Shown here: positions 16,919 to 26,227 of the stretch, piece after piece | Layout of the letters: each line of letters opens with the position of its first letter | How positions within the stretch are numbered: position 1 is the first letter of the stretch | Assembly: GCF_000381905.1 (NCBI RefSeq) | Contig: NZ_KB907282.1 | Span: 1-52,501 of the forward strand | From: Paenibacillus fonticola DSM 21315 | GTDB lineage: Bacteria > Bacillota > Bacilli > Paenibacillales > Paenibacillaceae | Length of the DNA stretch: 52,501 nt | Reading direction: 5' to 3' | Notes under the pieces: generated by a model | Databases searched by the model: none | What the model was told of the DNA's origin: nothing | What the model saw: only the letters and a program-made list of their open reading frames with translations | Position numbers and translations under genes: made by a program

Positions 16919-17491
16919 ATGAACCCATTTGATAAGTGGCTAAACGAAGCTCCGCTCAATGAAACGAATAACCTGATTCAAATTACCGCACCAGGCCGTA
17001 CGGATTATTTCATCAACCCGGAAAGCGGAGATGTAAAGAGCAATGCGCCATTTTTATACGCGGATATCCAAGGTGATTTTGTGCTCCGCGCCAAAGTAAG
17101 GCATGATTTCATATCTAAGTTTGATGGGGCAGCGCTTTTTATAATGGATGGGGATGATCGCTGGGCGAAGCTGTGCTATGAGTATACGGATTTAGATACA
17201 TATGCTGTAGTTAGTGTCGTCACGAACGGCGTTTCGGATGATGCCAACGGCCAGAATTTGACGGATAAGAGCGTTTGGCTGCAGATTGGAAGAAAAGGCG
17301 ACGCCTTTGCGATGCATTACTCCACAGACGGGTCTTATTATCAGATGGTCCGGGTATTCCAATTAAAGGCTTCCGATACGCTGAAGGTCGGAATCGTTTC
17401 TCAATCGCCAACCGGCGAAGGGCTGGTTAGTGATTTCTCGGACATTCAGCTGGAACGTGTCACAATGCACAATATTAGAGCTGGAAAATAG
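16919..17491 (+). CDS. DUF1349 concanavalin-like protein
   Basis: The 190-residue product matches the DUF1349 family: DYFINPESGDVKSNAPFLYADIQGDFVLRAKV, then DGAALFIMDGDDRWAKLCYEYTD and a C-terminal SDFSDIQLE strand. The fold is a beta-sandwich related to the C-terminal domain of GH43 beta-xylosidases and is often found beside carbohydrate genes. No signal peptide is visible. TGGAGG gives a good start at ATG 16919. It lies 72 bases before the GH3 gene and is probably co-transcribed. Whether it binds sugar is unknown. Confidence 0.85.
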   Translation: MNPFDKWLNEAPLNETNNLIQITAPGRTDYFINPESGDVKSNAPFLYADIQGDFVLRAKVRHDFISKFDGAALFIMDGDDRWAKLCYEYTDLDTYAVVSVVTNGVSDDANGQNLTDKSVWLQIGRKGDAFAMHYSTDGSYYQMVRVFQLKASDTLKVGIVSQSPTGEGLVSDFSDIQLERVTMHNIRAGK

Positions 17492-17563
17492 GGAAATAAA
17501 CGTGGATCACAGCTAAAAGCTTTAATTTTATCATCTAAAAAAAGACATAGGGAGAGAAAAAAA

Positions 17564-20356
17564 GTGACGACGAGCAAACAGGGAATTCCATTGGAAGGCT
17601 TTGCCGAATTTAGCAGGAAAGTAGCTGCAGAAGGTGCTGTGCTGTTGAAAAATGACGGACAAGCTCTTCCGCTGCAAAACAATGAAAAAGTGTCGATTTT
17701 CGGCCGGATCCAGGTCGATTACTATCGCAGCGGGACGGGCTCGGGCGGCAGTGTGAATGTCGCTTATACGACGAATCTGCTGGACGGTCTTCGCAGCAAG
17801 AAGAACATCGCTGTGAACGAGGATCTGGCGGCCGTCTACGAGGAGTGGATCGCGCAGAACCCGTTCGATAACGGGGGCGGCGGCTGGGCAGCAGAGCCTT
17901 GGCACCAGAAGGAGATGCCCCTAACCGATGAACTGGTGCGCAAGGCGAGAGGTGAATCCGATAAAGCCATCGTCGTTATCGGGCGTACGGCGGGTGAAGA
18001 TAAGGATAATGCCGATGAACCGGGCAGCTATCAATTGACCGCAGAGGAGAAGGTCATGCTGAAGCAGGTCACTGCCCATTTCGAGCGGACGATCGTTGTG
18101 CTGAACGTATCCAATATTATCGACATGAGCTGGGTTAATGATGCGGCTTTTTCGAAACCGATTTCGTCGATCATTTACGCCTGGCAGGGCGGCATGGAAG
18201 GCGGCAATGCCATCGCTGACGTATTGGCTGGGGACGTGACACCAAGCGGCAAATTAACCGATACCATCGCTTATTCCATCGCCGACTATCCGTCGACCCG
18301 AAACTACGGTAACGAATTCAAGAACATATATCAGGAAGACATTTATGTCGGGTATCGTTATTTCGAGACGTTCTGCCCGGATAAAGTGCAGTTCGAATTT
18401 GGATACGGCTTGTCTTACACGGAATTCCGTATTGAGCCGGAGGAAGCGAAGATCGCTGTCCGCGAAGGGAAATCTTATGCGGAAATCGGCGTAACCGTAA
18501 CGAATATGGGGGGCGTCTACGCAGGCAAAGAGGTCGTCCAGGTCTATTATGAAGCTCCGCAAGGCAAGCTGGGCCAGCCGGCCAGAGCGCTGGCTGCATT
18601 CGGCAAGACGAAGGAGCTCCAGCCGGGTGAATCGCAGCGTCTGACGCTGAGCTTTCCTATCCATGACATGGCTTCCTATGATGACGGCGGCGTGACCGGC
18701 GCTCCTTCCGCTTATGTGCTGGAAGCCGGAGTGTACCGTTTCTATGTAGGAAACAGCGTAAAAAATGCAGCGCTAGTAGCGGTTGAGGGACGGGACGGCT
18801 ATGAAGTGGAGGCTCTCCAAGTGGTGGAGCAGCTGGAGGAGGCACTCGCCCCGACGGAGGATTTCACCCGTATGAAACCAAGCACCCGGAAGGAAGACGG
18901 CACCTACGAGCTTGCCTTCGTAGCTGCGCCGACGCAGAAGGTTTCCCTGGCGGAGCGGATCGAGAACAATTTGCCGCAGCAACTGGAGCAAACAGGGGAT
19001 CAAGGATATAAGCTGAGAGACGTCCATGACGGCAAAGTGAGCATGGAGGCCTTCATTGCCCAGCTTAGCGACGAGGACTTGGCGACGATTGTCCGTGGCG
19101 AGGGCATGGTCAGCCCGCTAGTGACGCCGGGTACGGCTTCGGCCTTCGGCGGCGTCAGCGATCGCCTGCTTAGCTACGGCATCCCGGTCGGCTGTACTGC
19201 GGACGGTCCTTCCGGCATCCGGATGGACAGCGGGGATAAAGCGACCCAGGTCTCCATCGGCACGCTGCTGGCCGCGACCTGGAACGTGGAGCTGGTTGAA
19301 GAGCTCTATGTCTTGGAAGGGCAGGAGCTGCTAAGAAACAACGTGGATTCGCTGCTAGGGCCGGGGCTTAACATTCGGCGAAGCCCGCTGAACGGGCGCA
19401 ACTTCGAGTATTTCTCCGAGGACCCGCTCATTTCTGGGGCGTTCGCCGCAGCTTGTACCCGCGGGATTATCCAAGGCGGATCCTACGCGACGCTGAAGCA
19501 TTTTGCCTGCAACAACCAGGAGAAGCATCGCAGCAAGGTAGATGCGGTCGTATCCGAGCGCGCTCTGCGGGAAATTTACCTGAAGGGCTTTGAAATTGCC
19601 GTGAAGGAGGGCGGTGCGAATTCGATCATGACTTCGTACAACCCGGTCAACGGGCATTGGGCCGCCTCCAACTACGATTTGAACACGACGATTCTCCGCG
19701 GGGAATGGGGCTTCAAAGGCATCGTCATGACCGACTGGTGGGCGGTTATGAACGACGTTGTCCATGGAGGCTCAGCGGATCGCAAGTATACGAATTGGAT
19801 GGTTCGCGCGCAGAACGACCTTTATATGGTCGTTACCAACTACGGCGCCGAGGTCAATGCGTATGATGACAATACGCTAGAATCGCTGGACAACGGGACG
19901 TTGACCCGCGGAGAGCTGCAGCGCTGCGCGATGAATATTTGCGCCTTCCTTATGCAGGCGCCGGTATTTTCCCGGAAGCAGGAAATCGTCGAAACGGTGC
20001 ATGCCTTTAAAGCGAATCACGCATTAACGCCAGAGCAGGGACAGGTGCAGGAGCTGTCCAGCGATGCGCAGATTAAGCCTGTCGCGGCAGGATCAACCTA
20101 TATGAAGGTAGATCAGGCCGGACAATACCGGATCATCGTCAACATCATGTCTCCAGAGCCGGAGCTGGCACAAAGTGTGTGCAACGTTATGCTGAACGGC
20201 CAGCCGATGGTTACGATCCAGACGAATGGTACGGAGGGCAAATGGATCCGCCTGAAGCTGGCGAAGGTGGAGCTCGAAGCGGGAATGTACGAATTGACGC
20301 TCGACTTTCTTAAGCCGGGCTTGCAGATCGGCTGGATCGAATTTAACCAAGTGTAA
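17564..20356 (+). CDS. GH3 beta-glucosidase with permuted domain order
   Basis: In this 930-residue enzyme the usual GH3 order is reversed. The alpha/beta sandwich domain comes first (about 15-300, ending FGYGLSYTEF), followed by a fibronectin-III-like domain (about 305-400, VTVTNMGGVYAGKEVVQVYY). The TIM-barrel-like catalytic domain is C-terminal (about 480-820), containing GPGLNIRRSPLNGRNFEYFSE-type sequence, KHFACNNQE and the nucleophile Asp724 in GIVMTDWW. This order is known in a subgroup such as the Ruminococcus albus and Butyrivibrio beta-glucosidases. The last about 90 residues look like a beta-rich appended domain. No signal peptide is seen, so it should be intracellular. Start is GTG 17564 behind GGGAGAG. 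Confidence 0.9.
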   Translation: MTTSKQGIPLEGFAEFSRKVAAEGAVLLKNDGQALPLQNNEKVSIFGRIQVDYYRSGTGSGGSVNVAYTTNLLDGLRSKKNIAVNEDLAAVYEEWIAQNPFDNGGGGWAAEPWHQKEMPLTDELVRKARGESDKAIVVIGRTAGEDKDNADEPGSYQLTAEEKVMLKQVTAHFERTIVVLNVSNIIDMSWVNDAAFSKPISSIIYAWQGGMEGGNAIADVLAGDVTPSGKLTDTIAYSIADYPSTRNYGNEFKNIYQEDIYVGYRYFETFCPDKVQFEFGYGLSYTEFRIEPEEAKIAVREGKSYAEIGVTVTNMGGVYAGKEVVQVYYEAPQGKLGQPARALAAFGKTKELQPGESQRLTLSFPIHDMASYDDGGVTGAPSAYVLEAGVYRFYVGNSVKNAALVAVEGRDGYEVEALQVVEQLEEALAPTEDFTRMKPSTRKEDGTYELAFVAAPTQKVSLAERIENNLPQQLEQTGDQGYKLRDVHDGKVSMEAFIAQLSDEDLATIVRGEGMVSPLVTPGTASAFGGVSDRLLSYGIPVGCTADGPSGIRMDSGDKATQVSIGTLLAATWNVELVEELYVLEGQELLRNNVDSLLGPGLNIRRSPLNGRNFEYFSEDPLISGAFAAACTRGIIQGGSYATLKHFACNNQEKHRSKVDAVVSERALREIYLKGFEIAVKEGGANSIMTSYNPVNGHWAASNYDLNTTILRGEWGFKGIVMTDWWAVMNDVVHGGSADRKYTNWMVRAQNDLYMVVTNYGAEVNAYDDNTLESLDNGTLTRGELQRCAMNICAFLMQAPVFSRKQEIVETVHAFKANHALTPEQGQVQELSSDAQIKPVAAGSTYMKVDQAGQYRIIVNIMSPEPELAQSVCNVMLNGQPMVTIQTNGTEGKWIRLKLAKVELEAGMYELTLDFLKPGLQIGWIEFNQV

Positions 20357-20445
20357 GCAACAGCAACACGGTGTAAACGACAGTAATGTGCAAATATTCA
20401 TAAATCCAGTTAAAGCCAGAAAAGAACAGCAAAGAAAAGCAAAGA

Positions 20446-20486
20446 AAAGCAAAGAACGGACGCCAAAGGTGTCCGTTCTTTGCTTT
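20446..20486 (+). terminator. Terminator after the GH3 gene
   Basis: AAAGCAAAGAACGGAC pairs with GTCCGTTCTTTGCTTT around a short loop. The left arm is preceded by repeats of AAAGAAAAGC (20420-20455), which could extend pairing. Confidence 0.85.
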
Positions 20487-20565
20487 AAGCTTATTTCTAA
20501 TTATTGTTGATTTAGCTACACGATACTTGGGTAATTATCGTAGCGTTATTGAATACGATTCACAG

Positions 20566-20889
20566 TCAGTTGAATAAATTTGAAGGAATTTCACCATTAG
20601 AGTAATAACGAATTACTTTTCCCTTTTCTTTGGCATATTCTATTTCTCTTTTTGTGCTGCTTCCAATGTAACGATTCACATCAATCACGAATATTTCATC
20701 TGAAAGATCAATTTTTTTGAAATGAAGATTTCCAAGTAGTTCAGCTTGTTCTTCAGTTATTTCAAACCCTTCACTCTGCTCAAAGAAGGCGAGACTGATT
20801 ACAATATTTCCTTGAAGTGTAAGAAATGCATTTGCCTGTTCGAATTGATCTTTGAATTTTGTAGAGCCACATAAAGTTATTATTTTCAT
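20566..20889 (-). CDS. Nucleoside 2-deoxyribosyltransferase-like protein
   Basis: The 107-residue product begins MKIITLCGSTKFKDQF, matching the nucleotide-binding start of small deoxyribosyltransferase-like proteins, and continues with FKKIDLSDEIFVIDVNRYIGSSTKREIEYAKEKGK, where the IGxSTxxEIEYA segment is characteristic. The second ATG (20889) is preferred since AAGGGG then has a normal spacing. Base composition is AT-richer than neighbouring genes, which suggests separate acquisition. The biochemical activity of these short proteins is not established. Confidence 0.75.
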   Translation of the reverse strand: MKIITLCGSTKFKDQFEQANAFLTLQGNIVISLAFFEQSEGFEITEEQAELLGNLHFKKIDLSDEIFVIDVNRYIGSSTKREIEYAKEKGKVIRYYSNGEIPSNLFN

Positions 20890-21112
20890 AAGCATTCCCC
20901 TTACATAATTTCCTCATTAATATATTCTTTCCCTAATTTTAATAACCTTCAAAACAGGAATCTTTTAGAAAAGCGTTGCTTTAAAACAATTCGATTGAAG
21001 TCATTTACTGTCACACAGCGTGAATCAACAGGTTTTTTTCGTGCTATTAATTGGATGTTTATGCTAAAATGTGTGAGGGGATTGCTAGTCGGGCTAGTAA
21101 AGAGAGGATGGT

Positions 21113-21886
21113 ATGATGAAAAACGATTTGCTGAAGCTTGGCCCTGTCACCATTTACGGATATGGATTGATGATTGCTATCGGTATTGTCGTGGCTTATA
21201 TGGTTGTTAATTATAGAGCGAAAAACAGACAGCTGGCGCAATCGCACGTTTCATCCTTAACGATTTGGGGCTTATTAGGCGGGTTTTTTGGCGCGAAGCT
21301 TTTATATTGGATAACCCAGTACAAGAATATATGGGATCATCCCGAAATACTATGGGATTTAACCGCAGGGTATGTCGTTTTTGGGGGCATCATTGGCGGA
21401 ATATTAGCTGGATATTTGTATTGCAGGAAGAACAAATTAAACTTTTTACAGTGTCTGGATCTGTTTGCGCCTTCTATTGCCTTGGCTCAGGGCTTTGGCA
21501 GAATTGGCTGCCTGCTGGCCGGCTGCTGCTATGGAGAAGAGACGGACAGCTGGTTTGGAATTACATTTCATGAATCTCACTTTGCTCCTAACGGGGTTAA
21601 ACTGATCCCGACACAAATATTCGAAAGTGTGTTTAATTTCGCCGTATTTTTTATTCTGATATGGATAGCTAGAAGGGTGAAGCTGGATGGATTTATAGCC
21701 GGTTTATATTTAATCTTTTATAGTCTCGGTAGATTTGTGATTGAATTTTATAGAGGGGATATCATTCGCGGCAGTGTGGGCATGTTTTCTACTTCGCAAT
21801 GGATATCGATCGGCGTTTTGCTGGTCACCTGCACTATTTATATTTCGATGTTATTCCGATCCAATCAAGTGGCTGCTGATGAATAA
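21113..21886 (+). CDS. lgt: Prolipoprotein diacylglyceryl transferase family protein
   Basis: This 257-residue membrane protein has about seven hydrophobic segments. It contains the Lgt signature near 131-144 as GRIGCLLAGCCYGE, with the essential Arg, plus FGGIIGGILAGY and a late SLGRFVIEFYRGD motif. Lgt transfers diacylglycerol from phosphatidylglycerol to the lipobox Cys of prolipoproteins. The GCCYG version replaces the GN..NGE form of the classical housekeeping enzyme and is common among second Lgt copies in Bacillota. It is not followed by hprK or other usual lgt neighbours, so it is probably an accessory copy. Confidence 0.85.
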   Translation: MMKNDLLKLGPVTIYGYGLMIAIGIVVAYMVVNYRAKNRQLAQSHVSSLTIWGLLGGFFGAKLLYWITQYKNIWDHPEILWDLTAGYVVFGGIIGGILAGYLYCRKNKLNFLQCLDLFAPSIALAQGFGRIGCLLAGCCYGEETDSWFGITFHESHFAPNGVKLIPTQIFESVFNFAVFFILIWIARRVKLDGFIAGLYLIFYSLGRFVIEFYRGDIIRGSVGMFSTSQWISIGVLLVTCTIYISMLFRSNQVAADE

Positions 21887-21949
21887 ACTAAAGCAAGTCA
21901 ATGCATATACAAATTAGCAGGGCAAGGCCAATACAAATATAATTATGGT

Positions 21950-21992
21950 GCAAAAAAGCCGGGATGAACTAGTTTTCAATCCGGCTTTTTGC
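21950..21992. terminator. Bidirectional terminator between lgt and the MFS gene
   Basis: GCAAAAAAGCCGGGAT pairs with ATCCGGCTTTTTGC. Runs of A on the left and T on the right make it usable in both directions between two converging genes. Confidence 0.85.
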
Positions 21993-22022
21993 TATTCATG
22001 CAAATTTTCTTGATGTTCGGTC

Positions 22023-23252
22023 TTACATGGATGCGGGGGTGCTCTCCCCAATTTCTTGTGTAGAAGGTTCCCGGTTTGTAAGCATCAATAAGAAGGCCGC
22101 GGCGGCCATGACCGCGCAAACGATAAAAACAGCCCGGAATCCAAACCATTCCGCAACACTGCCGGCGATGATTCCTCCCAGCATATTTCCGATCACCGAA
22201 GTGTTTGAATATAGCGTCGTAGCGGTGCCGGGCTCATGGGGAAGCAAGTCTTGGAAATAGCTGATTCCCAGCCCCATAACAATGGACACGGTAACTGCGC
22301 TTAGAAACTGCATTGGAACGATGGCCCATACGATAGGGGTAAATCCTACCAGAATATAATAGGCAATAGCAAAAAGCGCCCCGACCCGAATCAGATAAGA
22401 CTTGCGGTATTTAGCTGCCAATATGCCTACCCCGATAAGCAGGGGAATTTCCACAGCAGCAGCCACGCTGAATAGCAGGCCGACATCGGATTGGCTGCCC
22501 TGCAGTGTCCTGGTCACATATAGCGGAAGGTTCACCATACACATTGTCGAGGCCACGCTAAGCAGTATAAACGAGCCTAATGCCCCGGCAATACGGGGTT
22601 TCATAAGGAATTTTCTAAGCTGAATAGGAGGCTCATTCGTAGGGGCGGTCATCTTGCGGTCAGAGCTCTTCAGGAAGATCAGGACAAAGAAGAGGACGAT
22701 GCCATAGGTCACGGCTGCAGCTAGAAACAATCCCTTAAAGCCTGCAGAGGCAAGCAGTACGGCAGCAATAGCCGGCCCTATCACCCAGGCTAGGGAGAAG
22801 AATATTCTTAAAGTATTTATGGCCATATCGGCTTGTTTCGCACGGACGCGGTTCATTTCTTCACGTGCATAAGCAAACATTTGGGGGAACGCCGAGGATG
22901 CGGTGCCTAGACACAGAAAGGCAATGATAAGTAGAGTGTAGTAGTTTCGTACCTGGGTGAATAGAATGTAACCGATAATAGCTGCACTAACCGATACAAT
23001 AATTACCCACTTTCTTCCCCAGTATTTATCGGATAGTCTGCCGAGTACCGTGCTGATCAGGACGCTGGATGCAGCGGTCACCGTCATGAACAAGCCCAGA
23101 TAAGAAGGGGACATACCAACTTCATCTACGCCGAATAAGGATAGAAAGGGGTAGGTAAAGGAGATGCAGATGCCAAGCAGCAGGATCGAGATCATAAGAA
23201 TACCGTAATTAGGGATTGAAAAAAAAGATAACGTTTGTTTTAATCTGTTCAA
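22023..23252 (-). CDS. MFS transporter, sugar-efflux (SetA/SotA)-like
   Basis: TTG 23252 is chosen as start because AGGAGG lies just upstream; the longer frame adds 29 residues that do not look like an MFS N-terminus. The 409-residue product has twelve predicted membrane segments. The loop 2-3 motif GRLSDKYWGRKWVI is the MFS signature, and ARAKQADMAINTLRIFFSLAWVIGPAIAA with SYFQDLLPHEPGTATTLYSN resembles sugar efflux transporters that export lactose, glucose analogues or glycosides. Direction and substrate are inferred from the family. Confidence 0.8.
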   Translation of the reverse strand: MNRLKQTLSFFSIPNYGILMISILLLGICISFTYPFLSLFGVDEVGMSPSYLGLFMTVTAASSVLISTVLGRLSDKYWGRKWVIIVSVSAAIIGYILFTQVRNYYTLLIIAFLCLGTASSAFPQMFAYAREEMNRVRAKQADMAINTLRIFFSLAWVIGPAIAAVLLASAGFKGLFLAAAVTYGIVLFFVLIFLKSSDRKMTAPTNEPPIQLRKFLMKPRIAGALGSFILLSVASTMCMVNLPLYVTRTLQGSQSDVGLLFSVAAAVEIPLLIGVGILAAKYRKSYLIRVGALFAIAYYILVGFTPIVWAIVPMQFLSAVTVSIVMGLGISYFQDLLPHEPGTATTLYSNTSVIGNMLGGIIAGSVAEWFGFRAVFIVCAVMAAAAFLLMLTNREPSTQEIGESTPASM

Positions 23253-23489
23253 AAGCGTCCTCCTACTCGCTTTGATGCGATATGTATTTTTTTCATCGGG
23301 TTTTATATGTATGCCAAATATATGAAAATAGATTATCACAATTCGGAATAATTGTTAATCAATTATATTTTTTACCTTTATATAGGTGGCGCGTTCTGTA
23401 ATTATGTATGCTGGATGGTGGTTTTTGAATTTCTAATGCTACTTTCTCTTAGGCTTTCCATTAGCCTATCCCTTGGCCTCCTCTATAAA

Positions 23490-23516
23490 TGAAACCTTTT
23501 GGCTGAAATTCATGTA
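23490..23516 (+). promoter_or_regulatory. Candidate ECF sigma (SigW-like) promoter of the pspA operon
   Basis: TGAAAC at 23490-23495 is followed after 17 bases by TGTAT. This resembles the TGAAAC-N16-CGTA promoters read by SigW in Bacillus, which controls the homologous ydjFGHI operon there. The -10 part is imperfect. It lies 38 bases before the pspA start. Confidence 0.5.
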
Positions 23517-23554
23517 TTATAGTTAAATGCAAACTTTCGAGGGGGGAGCTCTAT

Positions 23555-24358
23555 ATGGGAATCTTATCGAGGTTTCGGGATATTATGAGAGCCAATGTGA
23601 ACTCGTTCAAGGATCGGGCAGAAGAGGATCCGGCGAAGGCGATGAATGATTATATGCAGGGCTTGCGCAGCGATCTGGGACAGGTCAAAGCGGAAACGGC
23701 TTCGGTACTCGCAGAGGAGCGAAGGGCGAAGGCAGCATTGGATGAGTGCCAGGCGGAGATTCGGAAGCTGCAGCGTTATGCCGAGAAGGCCGTAGAAGTG
23801 GGCGATGAGGACAAGGCAATATCATTTCTCGAGCGGAAGGCGCAGCAGGCCGACAGGCTAAGCGGGCTGCAGAAGGTTCACGAGTTGGCTGCCGCGAAGG
23901 CATCCAGCCTGAGGCAGCTGCAGGAGAAGCTGTTGTCCGATATTGGACAGATGGAGGCGCGGCATTCTGAGCTGCAGGAGAAGCTCGCGGCCTCTAAGCT
24001 GCAGCAAGGCTTCAGCGCAGGCAGTGCAGCATCAGGCTCATTCGATGAGCTGGAGGAGAAAGCGTATCTTGCCGCAGAAGAAGCGATAGCTCTGGCCGAG
24101 CTCAGGTCTGGAGAGAAGCCGGACAATGCGGCTGATCCGACCGTATATATGGAGCAGGAAGCGGGCGCAAATTTGAGTGTGAATTCTGGCACGAGTTCGG
24201 GCACGGGCTCTGGTGGGAACTCAAGCACGAACGATAGCATGGACTCAAGTACACACTCAAGTACGAACGATAGCACACACATTGCCGCTAGCGCACCTCC
24301 AAGCGTGGAAGAGGAGTTAGCTGCAATCAAAGCGAGAATGAACAAGAAGGAATTATGA
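23555..24358 (+). CDS. pspA: PspA/IM30 family membrane-stress protein
   Basis: The product is 267 residues. Residues 1-190 are the long coiled coil typical of PspA (GILSRFRDIMRANVNSFKDRAEEDPAKAMNDYM, then heptad-rich helices), which polymerises on damaged membranes. A Ser/Thr/Asn/Gly-rich linker with repeats of SST and NDS occupies about 208-245, and a final short helix (SVEEELAAIKARMNKK) closes the protein. The linker is longer and more repetitive than in standard PspA. GGGGGGAG precedes ATG 23555. It is the first gene of a four-gene operon matching B. subtilis ydjFGHI. Confidence 0.9.
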   Translation: MGILSRFRDIMRANVNSFKDRAEEDPAKAMNDYMQGLRSDLGQVKAETASVLAEERRAKAALDECQAEIRKLQRYAEKAVEVGDEDKAISFLERKAQQADRLSGLQKVHELAAAKASSLRQLQEKLLSDIGQMEARHSELQEKLAASKLQQGFSAGSAASGSFDELEEKAYLAAEEAIALAELRSGEKPDNAADPTVYMEQEAGANLSVNSGTSSGTGSGGNSSTNDSMDSSTHSSTNDSTHIAASAPPSVEEELAAIKARMNKKEL

Positions 24359-24389
24359 TTCAAGCACTTTTGTTACCTGAGGTGAGTAA

Positions 24390-25421
24390 ATGCCGATAAT
24401 CGACTACAAATGTCCCAGCTGCGGCAGCGGCATGGTCTTTAACGGAAGGACCGGAGCATTGACCTGCCAAGGCTGCGGGCGGCAAGACAACATTGAAGAG
24501 CTTCTTGACCCGCTGAAGGAGCAGGTGTTTTCCGAGGATCGGGGGAGCGTGTATCACTGCAACAGCTGCGGGGCTGATGTTATGGCTGAGGCGGAGACGA
24601 CCGCGACGGTATGCAGCTTCTGCGGTTCAGCCGCCGTTCTTGGCGACCGCCTGACCGGGAAGCTGGCCCCGGCGAAGGTGCTCCCATTTTTGATCAGCAA
24701 GGATGAGGCGATGGCGGCTTTCCGGAAATGGTGCCGGAACGGACTGCTTACCCCCGCTGGCTTCATGACTGCGGATCGCATTAAGGGGATGACCGGAATT
24801 TATGTCCCCTTCTGGCTTTATGAGCTGCATAATCAGGTGGAGGTTCAGGGCCACGCTACCAAAGTAAGAACTTATACGCGGGGCGATTATCAGTATACGG
24901 AAACCCAGCATTTTGCGGTATACCGCAAGCTCCGCCTGAATTACGTCAATTTGCCGATCGACGCGTCGCATAAGATGGATGACGCGCTGATGGATAAGCT
25001 GGAGCCATTCCCCTACGAGCGGCTGAAGGGCTTTAAGAGCCCCTACCTTGCCGGTTATATTGCGGACAAATACAGCTATGACGATCGGGAGCTGCTTCCA
25101 CGGGCTAAGGAGAAAATCAGCAGCTATATCGAAGCCTCCATTTCAGCCGCAGTGACCGGGTATACGTCGGTCAGCTTCACGAACAAGCAGATTGATACGA
25201 CCTTAAAGCAGGCGGATTATTGCTTGATTCCCGTATGGATGGTGAAGTACGACTACAATCGAAAAGAGTACATCTTTGCGATGAACGGCCAGACGGGCAA
25301 AGTGGTCGGCAAGCCGCCGCTCAGCAAAGGGAAGATTTCCGCCTGGTTTGCAGGCGTAGCGGGCGCCACCTTCCTGTCCTTGAAGCTGATTTCCTGGATG
25401 ATGGGAGGCGGTTTTCTGTGA
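24390..25421 (+). CDS. ydjG: YdjG-like double zinc-ribbon membrane protein
   Basis: This 343-residue protein starts with two zinc ribbons: CPSCG...CQGCG (residues about 8-29) and CNSCGADV...CSFCG (about 56-79). A conserved soluble region follows (GIYVPFWLYELHNQVEVQGHATK), then a C-terminal hydrophobic segment (WFAGVAGATFLSLKLISWMM). Together with its position after pspA this identifies the YdjG type, which in Bacillus helps connect PspA to the membrane. The last four bases overlap the start of the next gene, indicating coupled translation. Confidence 0.85.
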   Translation: MPIIDYKCPSCGSGMVFNGRTGALTCQGCGRQDNIEELLDPLKEQVFSEDRGSVYHCNSCGADVMAEAETTATVCSFCGSAAVLGDRLTGKLAPAKVLPFLISKDEAMAAFRKWCRNGLLTPAGFMTADRIKGMTGIYVPFWLYELHNQVEVQGHATKVRTYTRGDYQYTETQHFAVYRKLRLNYVNLPIDASHKMDDALMDKLEPFPYERLKGFKSPYLAGYIADKYSYDDRELLPRAKEKISSYIEASISAAVTGYTSVSFTNKQIDTTLKQADYCLIPVWMVKYDYNRKEYIFAMNGQTGKVVGKPPLSKGKISAWFAGVAGATFLSLKLISWMMGGGFL

Positions 25422-26206
25422 GAAGGCATTATTCACTTTTAAGCGTTCTAATCTTCCTTGCTGTGTATCTCGCCGTCCCCGGCGGCATAGCAGCGGCAGC
25501 GGAAACGAAAACATTGATCTACGACGAAGCGAACCTGCTCAGCCCGGGGGAATATGATGAGCTGAATGCGATGGCAAACGAGTACGGGGCGAAACGGGAA
25601 ACGGATATTATAATTATTACTTCAAACAATCCAGAAAATATCGATGTCGTGAAGATGACCGAGGATTTTTACGATGATCGTGCGCCGGGCTATGACAAGC
25701 CTCATGGCAATGCGGTCATTCTCACGCTGGATATGAACAACCGGGACGTATATTTGGCCGGATTTTACAAAGCGGAGCAGTACCTGGATGATGGCAGGCT
25801 CGCTCAGATCCGCAACAAAATTACGCCGAATGTATCAAGCGGAGACTATAAGCTGGCTTTTGAAAAATATATTAAAACCGCCCACAAATATATGGGCTTC
25901 AAGCCGGGGGTGAACCCGGACAACCCGCTGTTCAACATTGGCTTCCAGCTGATTGCGGCTTTAGTCGTCGGAGGAATCGTCGTGGGAATTATGGCTTACC
26001 GCTCCGGCGGCCGTATCACGGTCAACCGGCGCACCTATGAGGATGCCAGCACTTCAGGTATAGTGGGCCGCCAGGATCAGTACCTGCGGACGACGACTAC
26101 GAAGCGGAAGATCGAACGGAACACGGGTGGAGGCTCGGGCGGCAGAGGCGGGGGCGGCATTACGAGCGGCGGCCATTCGCATAGCGGCAGCAGAGGGAAA
26201 TTCTAA
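25418..26206 (+). CDS. ydjH: YdjH-like TPM-domain membrane protein
   Basis: GTG 25418 overlaps the preceding stop (GTGA) and is served by GGGAGG. The long open frame starting further upstream lies inside ydjG and is not used. The 262-residue product has an N-terminal signal/anchor (LLSVLIFLAVYLAVPGGIAAAA), a TPM domain (LIYDEANLLSPGEYDELNAMANEYGAKRETDIIIITSN), a membrane helix at about 170-190 (LIAALVVGGIVVGIMAY) and a Gly/His/Ser-rich tail ending GGHSHSGSRGKF. TPM domains face outward and are linked to membrane-stress and photosystem-assembly systems. It is the third gene of the psp-type operon. Confidence 0.85.
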   Translation: MRRHYSLLSVLIFLAVYLAVPGGIAAAAETKTLIYDEANLLSPGEYDELNAMANEYGAKRETDIIIITSNNPENIDVVKMTEDFYDDRAPGYDKPHGNAVILTLDMNNRDVYLAGFYKAEQYLDDGRLAQIRNKITPNVSSGDYKLAFEKYIKTAHKYMGFKPGVNPDNPLFNIGFQLIAALVVGGIVVGIMAYRSGGRITVNRRTYEDASTSGIVGRQDQYLRTTTTKRKIERNTGGGSGGRGGGGITSGGHSHSGSRGKF

Positions 26207-26227
26207 TCGAAGGGATGGGAGAGCACG

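Noticed and set aside
22027..22260. Plus-strand frames opposite the MFS gene, and similar antisense frames across the window
   Set aside because: They mirror real genes in high-GC codon positions and lack ribosome binding sites or recognisable domains.
25220..25417. Upstream extension of the ydjH frame
   Set aside because: It lies within ydjG. The GTG at 25418 has a good ribosome binding site and directly precedes a signal sequence.
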